From Ignelater luminosus (Eukaryota; Arthropoda; Insecta; Coleoptera; Elateridae): DNA of 64,000 bases. The stretch's first letter is position 1. The number at the start of each line of letters is the position of its first letter. Under the pieces are notes generated by a model that was not told the DNA's origin, did no database searches, and saw only the letters and a list, made by a program, of their open reading frames with translations. Shown piece after piece: positions 22,851 through 34,500 of the stretch. The DNA lies in assembly GCA_011009095.1 (NCBI GenBank), contig VTPC01000634.1, forward strand, positions 310,001 through 374,000, given 5' to 3'. The position numbers and the translations under genes are program-made.

Positions 22851-24750
22851 TTAATAATAGTTAGAAGCCAGGGTAGACTGATAGAAGCATCTCCAAAAAT
22901 TAGCAACAACAATGCCAACAGAACTGGTAATAGAAGTGAATACAACAGAATAAGTACATTCGAGTTCAGAGGAGAACAAATATAGGGGGATCAGAAATGC
23001 AAATAAAAGACTCAATTTGATAGTATGTAACAAGAGAAATCTAAAATCGTGTCCCTTCTAATACACTGTTCCAAAATAGAAATGTGCTCATAGCTGCTCA
23101 ATGTCGAAGATCATGACATAGCGGAGTTTTACATTTACACCTGAATCTAAATCCAAATAATACGTTGCTAGGAAATAATCCAGGCGATAAAGATATAAAG
23201 ATACCGAAGCCTTTGCTAAGTACAAAAGCGGAATATACCTATCAGGAACTTCTATCTATTCAACGTCAGATTAAAAAATAAGTAATTGAAAGGATGAAGT
23301 CTCTTGGGCTATCTAATTGATCGGTAACAAGGTGCTAACTAACCTTTAAAACTACAGTCAAAGGGTTAGTCAAAATTCACTTTGAAATACTAAAAATGTC
23401 TGATTTCAGTGAGATGAAAATTAAATCTACTAACACTGGAACTAAAACAGGATAATATTGACGAAAGACGTTCTACAGAAACGGCAAAATTCTATTCACA
23501 CTTAGGAAAATTGCTAAACATGTTAGCTAATACAACATAAGTTAAGATCACCTTGCTTTCTAAGATAAATCAGCAATACGGCCACATTAATTTAGGCCCA
23601 ACACCTCAAATCATTAAACGTTCACAATAGTAAACTGTATACTAAACGAAAATGAATTCTCTTTTAATAGGTACAGAGCAAATACGCATACATCATGCAA
23701 TGACACACACGTCACAATACAGTCCTCAAAAGAACTTCAACTACCAACTTGTCACAATGATCCGTCAAAACACAACAAACGATAACCAACAGTCATCCAG
23801 TAAGACAACTAAACAAATAATAACCTATAGTTATCCCAAAACAAGAGAGCTAATAAAGGACTGATTAGAAAGGCGATCAACTCTCTAGAAGATCACCCAA
23901 ATATACAATACCCAAATCAAGATTACATTCATAGAAAGTAACCTGCACACAACAATGCAATATTAAACGCTAACTAATAAACCACTAGTTTCAAAATCAA
24001 TCGGTAGACTGTGCAATGATACATATCAAAGATCACATACACTCACTACAAAACAGGGCAAAATCTCAAAACATCTATAGTGCGCCAACTATAGTACCCA
24101 TTAGGCAATACAGATCTAAAAATTGTCCAAATCAAACAAAGTTTAGCCAACTTAAATTTACAACGATTCCAAGCTGACCCAAGGCCAAAAAGTGCATTAC
24201 CCGCAAATGTAACCGTCCCTACATTGAACTGATTAAAATCTCAACAAAATCGAAGCAACTATATCAAACAAAACAGTGCGCTAGAAGGTGGAAAACAGCT
24301 CAAAAGAATATTTAGGTCATCACAAAAGTTAATACGTCGACAAACGGTAATATAGTACTCGGGAAAGCAAAAGTCAACGTCAATGGTAAAGACCACACAA
24401 AAACAAAAGAACACTAACCATATTACAGTTAAATGTCCCGCCTTGGAATTTCACCTAGCCAAGAATCTCATCAAGCAGAACCAATATGAAAAAGCGATAA
24501 AAACAATGCCATTGTGCCCCACAAATTGTACAACAGAATTCTCTACCTAAAATAAACACATTGAAAACACAGATCAAATAAGATTGTAACAAAGTTCAAC
24601 ATGTTAGGCGAAAAAACTTGACAGAAGATAGGAGGGTTCAAACGGTAATTTGTAATAACTACATATTTCAAAGTCAGAATATTAAAGCACCTAGCCAAAA
24701 GCCAATTCTATAGGAATATTTAGATGAATCTTCATTTTAATAAAAAGAAA
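22850..24750 (+). other. A/C-biased region, possible retroelement relic
   Basis: The plus strand is strikingly rich in A and C and poor in T across about 23.4-24.6 kb, unlike the flanks. Broken peptide stretches near 24420-24545 (LEFHLAKNLIKQNQYEKAIK, in one frame) look like coding sequence. Stops break every frame within about 80 codons. Sustained strand asymmetry of this kind is common in retroelement coding strands. I could not identify reverse transcriptase or other domain motifs, so the class stays open. Confidence 0.3.
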
Positions 24751-26870
24751 ATTTATTTACTGAATTGAACATTACTTCCCAACGGAAATAAGACCATCGG
24801 AGAACATTTCATTATTTGAAATTACAAACAGGTATACCTTTTCCACAAACCTAGAAGTGAAATATATTATTAGGACAAGAATTTTATTATTGTAATAAGA
24901 TCTTAGAAAATAGAAAAGCAAAAGGGCAAACTAATTTATTTACTTATATACCTAACTTGAGTAAAATTCTTTAAAAGCAACATAGCAGAATAATTTGAAC
25001 TCGAGAAATCAATAGAGAAAAGTACAGACAATTTAGAAAGGTATAGTAAAATTCATAAAAGCACAAAATATCAGACAGCGACATAACTTGAAATTTGTTC
25101 ATAAAGATTTATTGCATATCTGGGAGATCAGGTCTTTGCAAGGACCTTGCAGATTTTTAGGATTTTTAGGTTTTTGTGATTCCATTGGCTTGTGTAGATT
25201 CTTGAGTATCTTGACGATCTTTCAGAGCTATCAGATCTTGGATGTTGTAACACTAAGACTTGTCTCTGAATTTTAATGCATGTAGATCAGACTAATAAGA
25301 CGCTTTTATGTAGAGCATCCCTTTTTAAGAGGATTACGCTTTTTCTTGTGTGCTATAGATCTTTGTCTTAATTGCTACCATTTAAGTGTGTAGTCTTACT
25401 AACTGGTTTTCGAGTAACTCACAAACTAAAATGTATCTGCTGTGTTCATCCAAAATAAAATCTAGTTCAGAATTTTAGAAGAAAAAACGAGAGACCAAGA
25501 TCTATCTGCTCCTTGTACACGGTTACAATAAGTATTGTAGAATTAAGGATTCGAGCATTTGGAAGAAAACCATCGAGAGCACAAAAAAGTCCGATGGAAT
25601 AATACAAGAAAGTACAATCCACCTCTAATAATTGATTAATATTTAGCTTCAGAATCAGTAATTACGTTCCTCTTGAAACTAATGTTATATAATAAATTTA
25701 TTATTTTTAAACTTGAATCTTTTTTGCAATTAATTTAATTATTTTTCTTATTGTGAAGTTTTTATAAAATTATTACGTATCTTTTTATAAGTAATAGTTA
25801 GTGGCATCAAATTATTGAAACAATACGACGTCAAATGTTCAAGATAAACGTTGAGCAGGTAATAACTCGAAATACCTATCAGATCTTAAAGGTAAGTATA
25901 TTAACAACTAAAATCGGCTAAAAACCAATAAATAACTATCATTTGAAATTTCAACTATTTCTATAATTATTTGGCTTTTTCTCTAATTACTGACTGTTAG
26001 TTCAACTTCGGTAGTAATTAAGTACGCACTGTGAACTGGCTTATTATAATTATTAAAATTTACACACAATAATTATGTAGCGGAATACCAAGAGAAACTG
26101 AAATATTTAACCTTTTGACTATTTTGTGGAATTCCCAAGCGTCACAGTCTTATTTGTGTCAAACCACAACCTTTTTGTTTAGGTTAAGATCAACCACAAT
26201 TCAAAACCAGCCTTTCTTACAAACTTTTATTTACATCGTTATATAACATCATTGTTTTCACTTTTAAACAAAAACTTTGGTAACCTACTTTGATGCACAT
26301 AAAACATAATTATTTATTAAATTATTTAATTAATAGGTAATTATGGTATTTTTTTGTTTCAACGAGAACAGTTGACCTTTAAAGTGTAAAATTTATTTTG
26401 TGTAAATTTCATCAGAAAAAAATATTTATCTAAATCCTTCATCTGATGTTGTAGAACATTATTTTTTTAATTTAGCAAATATTGTTTTTATAAATACAAT
26501 GGTAATTAAAGTGCATAGAATTGCCAACAATAATAAGTAATCGGAAACTAATTAAGAAATCATGTAGTTTCGAACGGTAATCATTGATTATTTAGTGTCT
26601 ACGAGAGTTCAAAATAGATTTTCAGCGTTTTTTCCAAAATCTTTAGCGTTCTTCCCAGAATAAAGTGTTGAGTAGATTTCCAGAGTTTTTCTAGAATTTT
26701 CATCGTTTTTCTGAAAATTTTCAGACATTTGATAACATTATGAAAACCTATAACTTAAGCGTCTAAATACGATTTGCAACTCTACAAGATTGTAAATTCT
26801 AAGCTGCACAGTGACTAATAAGGTAACTAAGTCTGACATTAAATGCACTACGCATCACCCTGTTTATCAC
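24751..26870. other. Intron or intergenic, short coding-like fragment
   Basis: Mostly AT-rich and featureless. On the minus strand an open stretch from about 25280 to 25107 reads ...SQKPKNPKNLQGPCKDLISQ... to a TGA. It resembles a plus-strand peptide at 28.3 kb (see findings). Confidence 0.35.
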
Positions 26871-26878
26871 ACTAAAGC

Positions 26879-27030
26879 TCGGTTGCACAAAAATAATTTG
26901 ATCATTGATCAAGTTGATCAGTTGATTAACCGATCTGATTGTATGAATATTTCACTACTTCTGGTTGGTTAACCACTTGATCAAGTGGTTGATCAATCGA
27001 TCAAGCATTTAACAAAGCTTTGGGCAACTA
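26879..27030. repeat. Palindromic miniature element rich in TGATCA
   Basis: The left side reads GGTTGCACAAA then TTGATCATTGATCAAGTTGA and TTAACC. The right side is the inverted counterpart: GGTTAACCACTTGATCAAG, TTGATCAATCGATCAAG, then TTTGGGCAACT. Ends GGTTGCACAAA and AGTTGCCCAAA are imperfect inverted termini. About 150 bp long and non-coding. It has the design of a short foldback transposon. Confidence 0.6.
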
Positions 27031-30000
27031 GACAACTTTGGAAGTGTTAAGGGAGGAAGTGCTTTAAATAGTTTAAAAATCAAGATTGAACCAGAACCGT
27101 CTTAGCTTAACTATCGCCAAGTTATTAGAGAATGAGCATATAGATGACTGGAATGTATTACTGTAAATGAATGCTGATGAAAGAATTGTTTTATCTTTAT
27201 ATTAGGTTCTGATAAAAACGAATTTAGAACAAAATTATAAGTGAAAAAGTTAGAGTTGAAACCTTTTAAGTAAAGAGATCGAAGCAGACGAAAAGCTTAA
27301 ATGTGTTTACAAATACAAACATTATACTATAAATTATGTGTAAAACAGAATTAAGATTAGAAGACAATAGCAGTTAAAGAAATAACAACCGTTAAGTTAG
27401 TTGAAACTTATGCCAGAAGCATATTATTCCTGCCATTAACGGAAGGTTTTCACTGCAATTTTTATGTTGGCTTTTACGTCATGGAAATCAATTGCATATG
27501 AAACGACTAATATGTACATAATAATCGTAGAAGATGAATAATAGATAAAGCGGTGTCATTTGCTTTGATCTTTAAATAAGGCATTGCAACATCAAACAAT
27601 TTATATGCAAAACCAAACCAAGCTATTTGTGTTTTTGTAAATAATCAAGTTTGAGTTACGTAGTAACTTTTGTAAACTATTTATAGCGGTTGCCAACTTA
27701 CTTAAAAATAATTCAGAACAATACTAACCAAATAATTATTATAAAGACTTTACAGGTAAATTTTTATTAGTTTACATAAATATCTGACAGGTTTTCATAA
27801 TATTATAAACCAAAACAGATGCAATTAAGATAAATGGTTCAAGATAGTCTTCCATTTGATTGTGTTTATTTAACGATGGTAGCGTTAATAGTGGTATACA
27901 ACTAACGCCTAATATAAAGACGTTAAAGAAAAAAAATAACCAACTGTTACTCGCTAAATGCGTAAAATGAGAATCGATAAATATGGGAAAACCAATCAAA
28001 GGAAATAACTAGAAATCTTCATCATAAAGAGGGGCTGTGGAATATTGTCAGGAAATATGCACCTGTGACAAATAATAATTGTTTTATCATTAAATTTGAT
28101 AATGAACAAGTAGCAGAAGAAAAGCAACAGATATCTTGGACTAATGGAGATATTTGAATTTTCTATTGTGTTTTGCACGTAGAGCCTTGGTGAGTTCTGT
28201 ACGTACTTATTGCCAACGAAAAAGTATAGTTCTACCAAATTCTGAAGGTTTTCAAAAATTTGGAGGTACCCAAGGATTTAAGACCAATTGTAATAACAGA
28301 GATCTACCAAAAATCCAAAAACCTGAGGGTCCACAAGGGTCCGCAAAGACTTTGGTGCCCACAAAACCTGGAGAGTCTACATAAGCATAGGATTTGGTAA
28401 AAGAAATCGAAGTAAGAACTGAAGACGCTGTAGAAAGATAAAAGTTGAGATAGTGATTGAGTGTAGGAAATCATGAAAAATCTTTGACTTCTCCTTGTAA
28501 ATACAATAGAAGAGAATATCAATTTGGATAGTAGAATTAGTCAGATCAAACGGGTTTCCAATAACACATTAATAATAAGTCTTTTAATATTCAAAATTCT
28601 CATTGTTAAGATTTTACAAAACATGATTTAAAGTTGAGTGCTGCAAGTCTGCAATAACATATACTATTTCACTAAAAAGAAATCTGAGAGACTTTATCTT
28701 TACGCCTAGAAGTTCTATCTTTGGGCCTAACTCGATCTAGACTTTTACATCGTCTCTTGAGAAAATTGAATCCTTACAATTATAATAATGACTAGAGCCA
28801 AAAGTTGGATGCCCTAAAGAACAGAAAAATATAATAAAATGTCTAATTTTTAAAAACATTTTAGTTAACTGTTGCTGTGTTGCATCAATCAGTTTTTCTA
28901 ATTCGTGTTTAAATCAGGTCCAATATTGGACTTAATCTGACTGATACAATAGACTAAACTTGAATCCTCCGCGATCTCGCGTTACCAAAAGAACGAATAT
29001 ATGAATACAAATACATTAAGATAGAAAAGATGAAGGAAGAAATAGAAAAAAATAAATAGCTATCTTGAACACTTTTTATGTTTAACTTACATATGTCAGA
29101 ACGTCTCAAAATGACAAATGTAAAACATTGATGGAAAACCTAAAACTTTAGGTCAATTTAAATGCAGTTATTGTCGTTATTGTTATCAGAAATTTTAGTA
29201 ATAAAATAATGTCAGTATTCCGTGGTTCATTCACTGACATCTGACACACATATTCTTGTTAGTGATAATTCCTGATCAAGGTTCAAATTAAAAAATAAAT
29301 AAATATTTTATATTTAAAGAAGACAGTTTAGAGGTACAGAATGGAATAACAGCACAAAACGTTCTGCAAGTGAAATTATTTTGTACTAAATATTCTTTTA
29401 AAAATCGAATTATTTTTATATAATAAATGTGTAATATGACAATCGGCGTTCCCCCACTATTTTTTTTAGTTATATATCAATAAATATTACTGGGGTAATG
29501 CTTGTTGTTGAGATTAACCAACGGTTAATAGAACATTCCACTGTATTGTTGAAGCAGAAGACTATTGGAAGTTTTTAGTTTCACTTCCATTTTACTACAT
29601 GTAAGATTTTAGCAAATACAAAAAAGATTATTAGTTTGATAGACTTTCCTACTTCTAAATAAAACAGTCTGATCTCGATTCAATTGTTTTCTTAACTATT
29701 ATTTTTATATGAAAAATACCTTTTCTATACAATTTCCTCATTATAATTTTCTAATTTAGATGTTTGGCATTTTAAAGAACTTTACTTCTCTATTTTCCCC
29801 CAAGTGAAATTCTCAAAGGATCTCTTGCACAGCAGATCAGTAAAATGTCTTAGTTGCAATGAAACAGAAATTTTAAAAAGTTTCAGTTATCGGTAAGGAA
29901 TTGCTGGAAATGGCTTTACTATGACTTCGTTGCTTGATAAGTAAAAAATACTCAAGAGAGTTATTGGGGGGAACTTCATATCTGAATTTTTAGGATGGTC

Positions 30001-31000
30001 ATGACTTTGAGAGGATGAAAACAACTTGAATCAAGTTAAATGTAAATTAATCACTGGAACCATTCATGACTCATTGAGAAATACAATGTGTCAATATTCT
30101 TTATTAGATGTTTTTAATTGAAAATAAACCCATATCAGGATTACGTAAAAACCGTGCAGGTAGTTAACCTGCAATTCGATTGAATCAGTGCATTCCCACT
30201 GTATGGAATTTACAACAGGAAAACGCAATTTAAATTAGTTTTGGTGCAATTCCAAGAAATAATGAAACAATAACTATTTTGTAAAACCACAGGTAAGCCA
30301 ATAGTGGAAATCCTATCATTATGTTACAAGCGTCAGTTTCAAATATAAAAAACCGAACTGAAACTTGATCTACATAATATTTATTTTTATAACCTTATAA
30401 TATTGTCATTTTGAATGTAAAAATTAATTAAATTCACAGCAATATAAATACTACGTCTGTGTAAAAACGAGTACCTATTAACTTTTAATTTTTATTACAA
30501 GGATTCCCAGAAACAGAAATTAATGGGAATGTATTTCCCCTTATACACAATGTTTTCATTAAGCACAATTAATAATAAACAAAAGAATCCGGTCGAGTAT
30601 TTGTGTAACGACTTAATTTATGCCAATTTCATTTCTTTAGTAGAACATTAAACTGAATCCAGAATAAAAAGTTAGGTAACATAAGATAAGTAATAATTAA
30701 TTTATATCTGTTGCTATATAGTTTTCATTAAATAAACAGTGAGTCTGTATATTTTAGATTAATAACTAGTTTCTGCATATAAAAAGTCCAATTATGCAAA
30801 TGCCACTGATATAAACAAATACAAATGCAAACGACGTAATCGTATTGATCTGTCTGTTACTGTACTATAATTTCTATTCAAAGATGTCATTCATGATTAC
30901 ACTAAATCTATTAATTACTATTTTCTACGTTGTTTACAACCTGAGAACCAATAATGAAATATATACGTTATGAACGTGAATTCAATGTAAATACGTATAG
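27031..31000. other. Intron or intergenic, coding-like fragment at 28.15 kb
   Basis: No gene can be defended. A plus frame at 28154-28384 starts with a non-ATG codon and reads an Arg/Ser-rich leader (ARRALVSSVRTYCQRKS), then PKIQKPEGPQGSAKTLVPTK to a TAA. The leader looks like a mitochondrial targeting sequence, so a retrocopied gene fragment is possible. The remainder is AT-rich. Confidence 0.3.
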
Positions 31001-31048
31001 TAATTTTTATATTCCTCCAAAACAAATTAAAGAACAATCTAATCTTAC

Positions 31049-31347
31049 CTAATATCTATAAGTCCTGTTCCATCATACTCTTCACTTGGTATAATAGTTT
31101 TAGTCTCTGCATCACAGTTATAGTAAGGTACACACAAGTGTACACCTCGATCTTTACCCGTGCCACATCTTTCAATTGCTTCAATATCACCCTTATTTTT
31201 ATCAGTTGTTGTTACTTCTACATATTGAGTTAAGAAATCTGCGCTTGGAGTTGTGAATAAATCTGCTATAGCTTTTTCATATTCATCTACTTGTGCAAAG
31301 GTACCCACTAACGTGATACCAATAAACAACAGGATAGATTTATCCAT
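31049..31347 (-). CDS. 5' coding exon of a clip-domain homologue (likely gene B)
   Basis: The ATG at 31347 follows a ttatttttag acceptor. The exon encodes a signal peptide (MDKSILLFIGITLVGTFAQ), a short acidic spacer, then the first half of a clip domain (CGTGKDRGVHLCVPYYNCD). It ends GLIDI plus AG at a GTAAGA donor. That is 99 residues plus two bases (phase 2). Exon 2 of homologue B at 14985 begins with A (giving Arg) and supplies the missing C...CC. The joined length is a perfect multiple of three and the six Cys are completed, so I infer one gene with a ~16-kb intron. The alternative is a clip-only gene whose second exon I missed. Confidence 0.8.
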
Positions 31348-31448
31348 TCTAAAAATAACAATGAAAAATAAATAAAAGACCTATTTCCAATAAACGTTAA
31401 AATGATTTTTAAATTATAAAAAGTTGTTGCTCATCAACCTTGACTTAC

Positions 31449-31560
31449 GTCCGTGCAGGCGGAACGACGACGACGACGTTGTCTCGTGGTATGTGTGTAG
31501 TTAAGCAGAAAGACCACGCTACTAAATTAATATGGTTGACTCACAAGGATAACTCGTGGA
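31449..31560 (-). other. Candidate 5' UTR exon
   Basis: Because the coding exon at 31347 begins one base after an acceptor, a non-coding first exon must exist. A GAC|GTAAGTC donor lies at 31448-31442 on the minus strand, about 100 bp upstream. The upstream sequence is unusually rich in CGACGA, and a TATATATTTATA box lies near 31645-31660. The upstream border is not determined. A similar GAC|GTAAGTG donor occurs near 33040 and is an alternative. Confidence 0.25.
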
Positions 31561-31569
31561 CTAAGCCAG

Positions 31570-34500
31570 GCAGAGTTGAAGATACTGGATACTAGACTTA
31601 AGAAATAGCTAATAAGTGTAATGGTAATCTTAAAGCCCCCCCCACTATAAATATATAAACGTAATGGGCCGCTTTATATTTATATGGAAAACCCGTTTTC
31701 AGCTATCTGGACATCCCATCTATCTGCAGCATGACCTTTGCGATGACATTATTACAATCCACAACAGAATTTATTTTATACAAATTCTAAAACAACAAGA
31801 CCTTTTGCACTTGAAACTTTTCAACTTTGTTATCTTGTTTGTTACTTTCTTGACATTTAAAAAAAATTGTAATACGTGGAACAATGTTATTTGAGATTAT
31901 ACGAGTGTGTTTATTGGAAATGGATTTTTAAAATTATAAATGCAAACTTTTAAAAACAATTTATTGACATTATTTTATAAATAATAATATTATTCTTGCG
32001 AACCTAATTTTAATTTTTTTAAATGGATTTTGCTTCTTTGTTCCATCTACTTCAGCTTGTAGACGCCTCTATCAAAAGAGTTGAACTTATTTGAAAGTTG
32101 AAAGCCAAATTTTCTTTAAAATATGTTAGATAAACTTAATTCTTGATTATTTATTTTAATAATCTAAAATTATCAAAATTAATTTTAATTATTTGTGAGA
32201 GATACAAACAATAAACTCTTTAAAATAAGTAATTGGATATTTATGGATCTTCACAAAAATTCCTGAAACTAAAACGACTTTATAAATTACTTATAAACAA
32301 AACATTACTGTAAGTAATTAACTTTCACTATGTCTATTTTAATGTTACCTGGTCATGTACTAGTCAATTGGGTGTAGTTAGTACAAAAATTTGTAAGCTA
32401 ATTATTTTAAGTTTCATTTTTAACATATTACTTATATATCTGTATCACATCGTGATTGACTCGAAAAGTACACCAAAAGGAGCATCCATAAATTGAGATA
32501 ATTGCTTTTATTACAAACATGTTTACAATAATTTGAAAAGCAAAAACTGTAGATAAACTCTGGTTTTTTTGTTCTTATATCCATTTAATTACATCAATAT
32601 ACTCTTCAATTCAACATTTGTACAAACTACTGAAATTTTATGTTCCCCGAAACCTATTCTCCAAGATACAGTTCCCGTACGAAAATATCTATCTAGATGG
32701 TCAGGACATGGTCATGCTAAATGGTTCACAACCATCACTTTTACCATCTTCTTCATTATTGGGACAGATAGACCTAGAATGAAGCCCAAGATATTTTTGC
32801 AATTTGATTTAACGTCTCTTTTTTGGACAAGAAGTTACTTTTGGTACCAATACTTTTCTTACCAAATTCTCCAGTTTTAATTTTATATTTTTGTTTTAGT
32901 CTTTAGTAGCGGCTGTTAGTAAAGTTCGAGAAAGTATTAAGAGAAGTTCTACACTGATGGTGACAATAACAATCTAGTCATGGCAATAGTTAGCAATAGA
33001 ACTTTCTAAAAGAGAAATTTTGGTAATTAATTATCACTTACGTCTATACCTAAACGAAACGAGTCATATGTGTATTGTTACGTGCAATTAGCGCGTAAGC
33101 CTGTTTGTGTACCAGCTATATTCCAATTTAAAAATAAACAAGAAATCTGATAAAGTGGACGTTAGATAATTCCTAATTATCTACTGATCCTAATTGTGGT
33201 GTGATAATTTTTATTAAGAAGTATCACATTATTAACGTTTTTTTCTGAGTTACCATAATAAACAGAATGACGTGTGTTTATTGCTAGTAGAAAACAAAAG
33301 AAAAAAAAAGAGATTGTATTTCCGTACAATTTATATTTTTAATCATTGTTATTCTAAGCCTCCATTACGAAAAAAGGACTAATTATCTTTAAATTTAAAT
33401 TGATCAAAGAAAATCCAAAGAGTATAAATAAAGTGGAACACCCTGTATAACATTATTTATTGATTTATAACATTCATTTACAATTTTACATAAAAGTAAA
33501 AGTCTTATTCATTTTATTTCTTTGATAATATAAATATTCAAAAACTGCTTTTCCGGTTTTTCGAAAAAAAATCATAATTACAATTTGTATCTGCGAGTGA
33601 TTATTTATTATTTTTGAGATTTACATTATTTCTATTTATATTAATAAGAAAAGATGCAAAACACGTGCATATTTTCGTATCACCAAACCGTTTTCTACTC
33701 TTGTTGCAAAGCAGCTGATTCTATTTTTAATATTTTAACAACAACCAAAGTCGACATATTGAAAAGACAACTTTGTTATTTTCGGAAAGATACCGGCTAT
33801 TTATTTTTAAAAATATCTTTACTGGGGAATACCCAACTCAACTATCAAATTATTTTTTTTATCAATTTCTAACTTGAAACCAATTTCTTCATTTTGTCTC
33901 TTTTCGAAACATTAAAAAAAATGCTCAAATTGAAATTTCGGTATTTTGGCATCAGATCTTTCAACCCTTTTAGTACACCAGGGAAAGAAAAATAATGGTG
34001 GGAGCTTGATTTGTCTCCTCTCCGTTTGTATCATTGAAAACCGTATTATTACAATTTTATTTCCTAGATTTTGATATTATGTCTCTTTTCGTTTAACATA
34101 TGTCACAAAAGTTTTCGGAATATTTTAAAACTGTAATTACTAGTTATTTTGATGGTGTAATCAGGTTACCATTCAAAATAAAAATTAGGCGGTTGTTCAT
34201 TAGTTAACCATTAGGTAAGTTAATTTTGTCCAATGTTTATGAGAGTGGTATAAAAACGAGATATTCAAAGATATGTTTATATACATAGTTGGACAAATGT
34301 CCAAACATGAAATTGCTAATTTTTATGTAACTCGCAATATTCCTATTACAATAATTTCTGTAACAAATCTATGTTTGAACTTGCTCAAAAATGATTTCTC
34401 TCAAAATTTATCTTAACCAAGAGTGTTGAAAGTGGTAGTAAAGAGTGCCATAATGCAGAACTAGAACTTTGATGAGTACTTTACCTCAAAATCCAATGTA

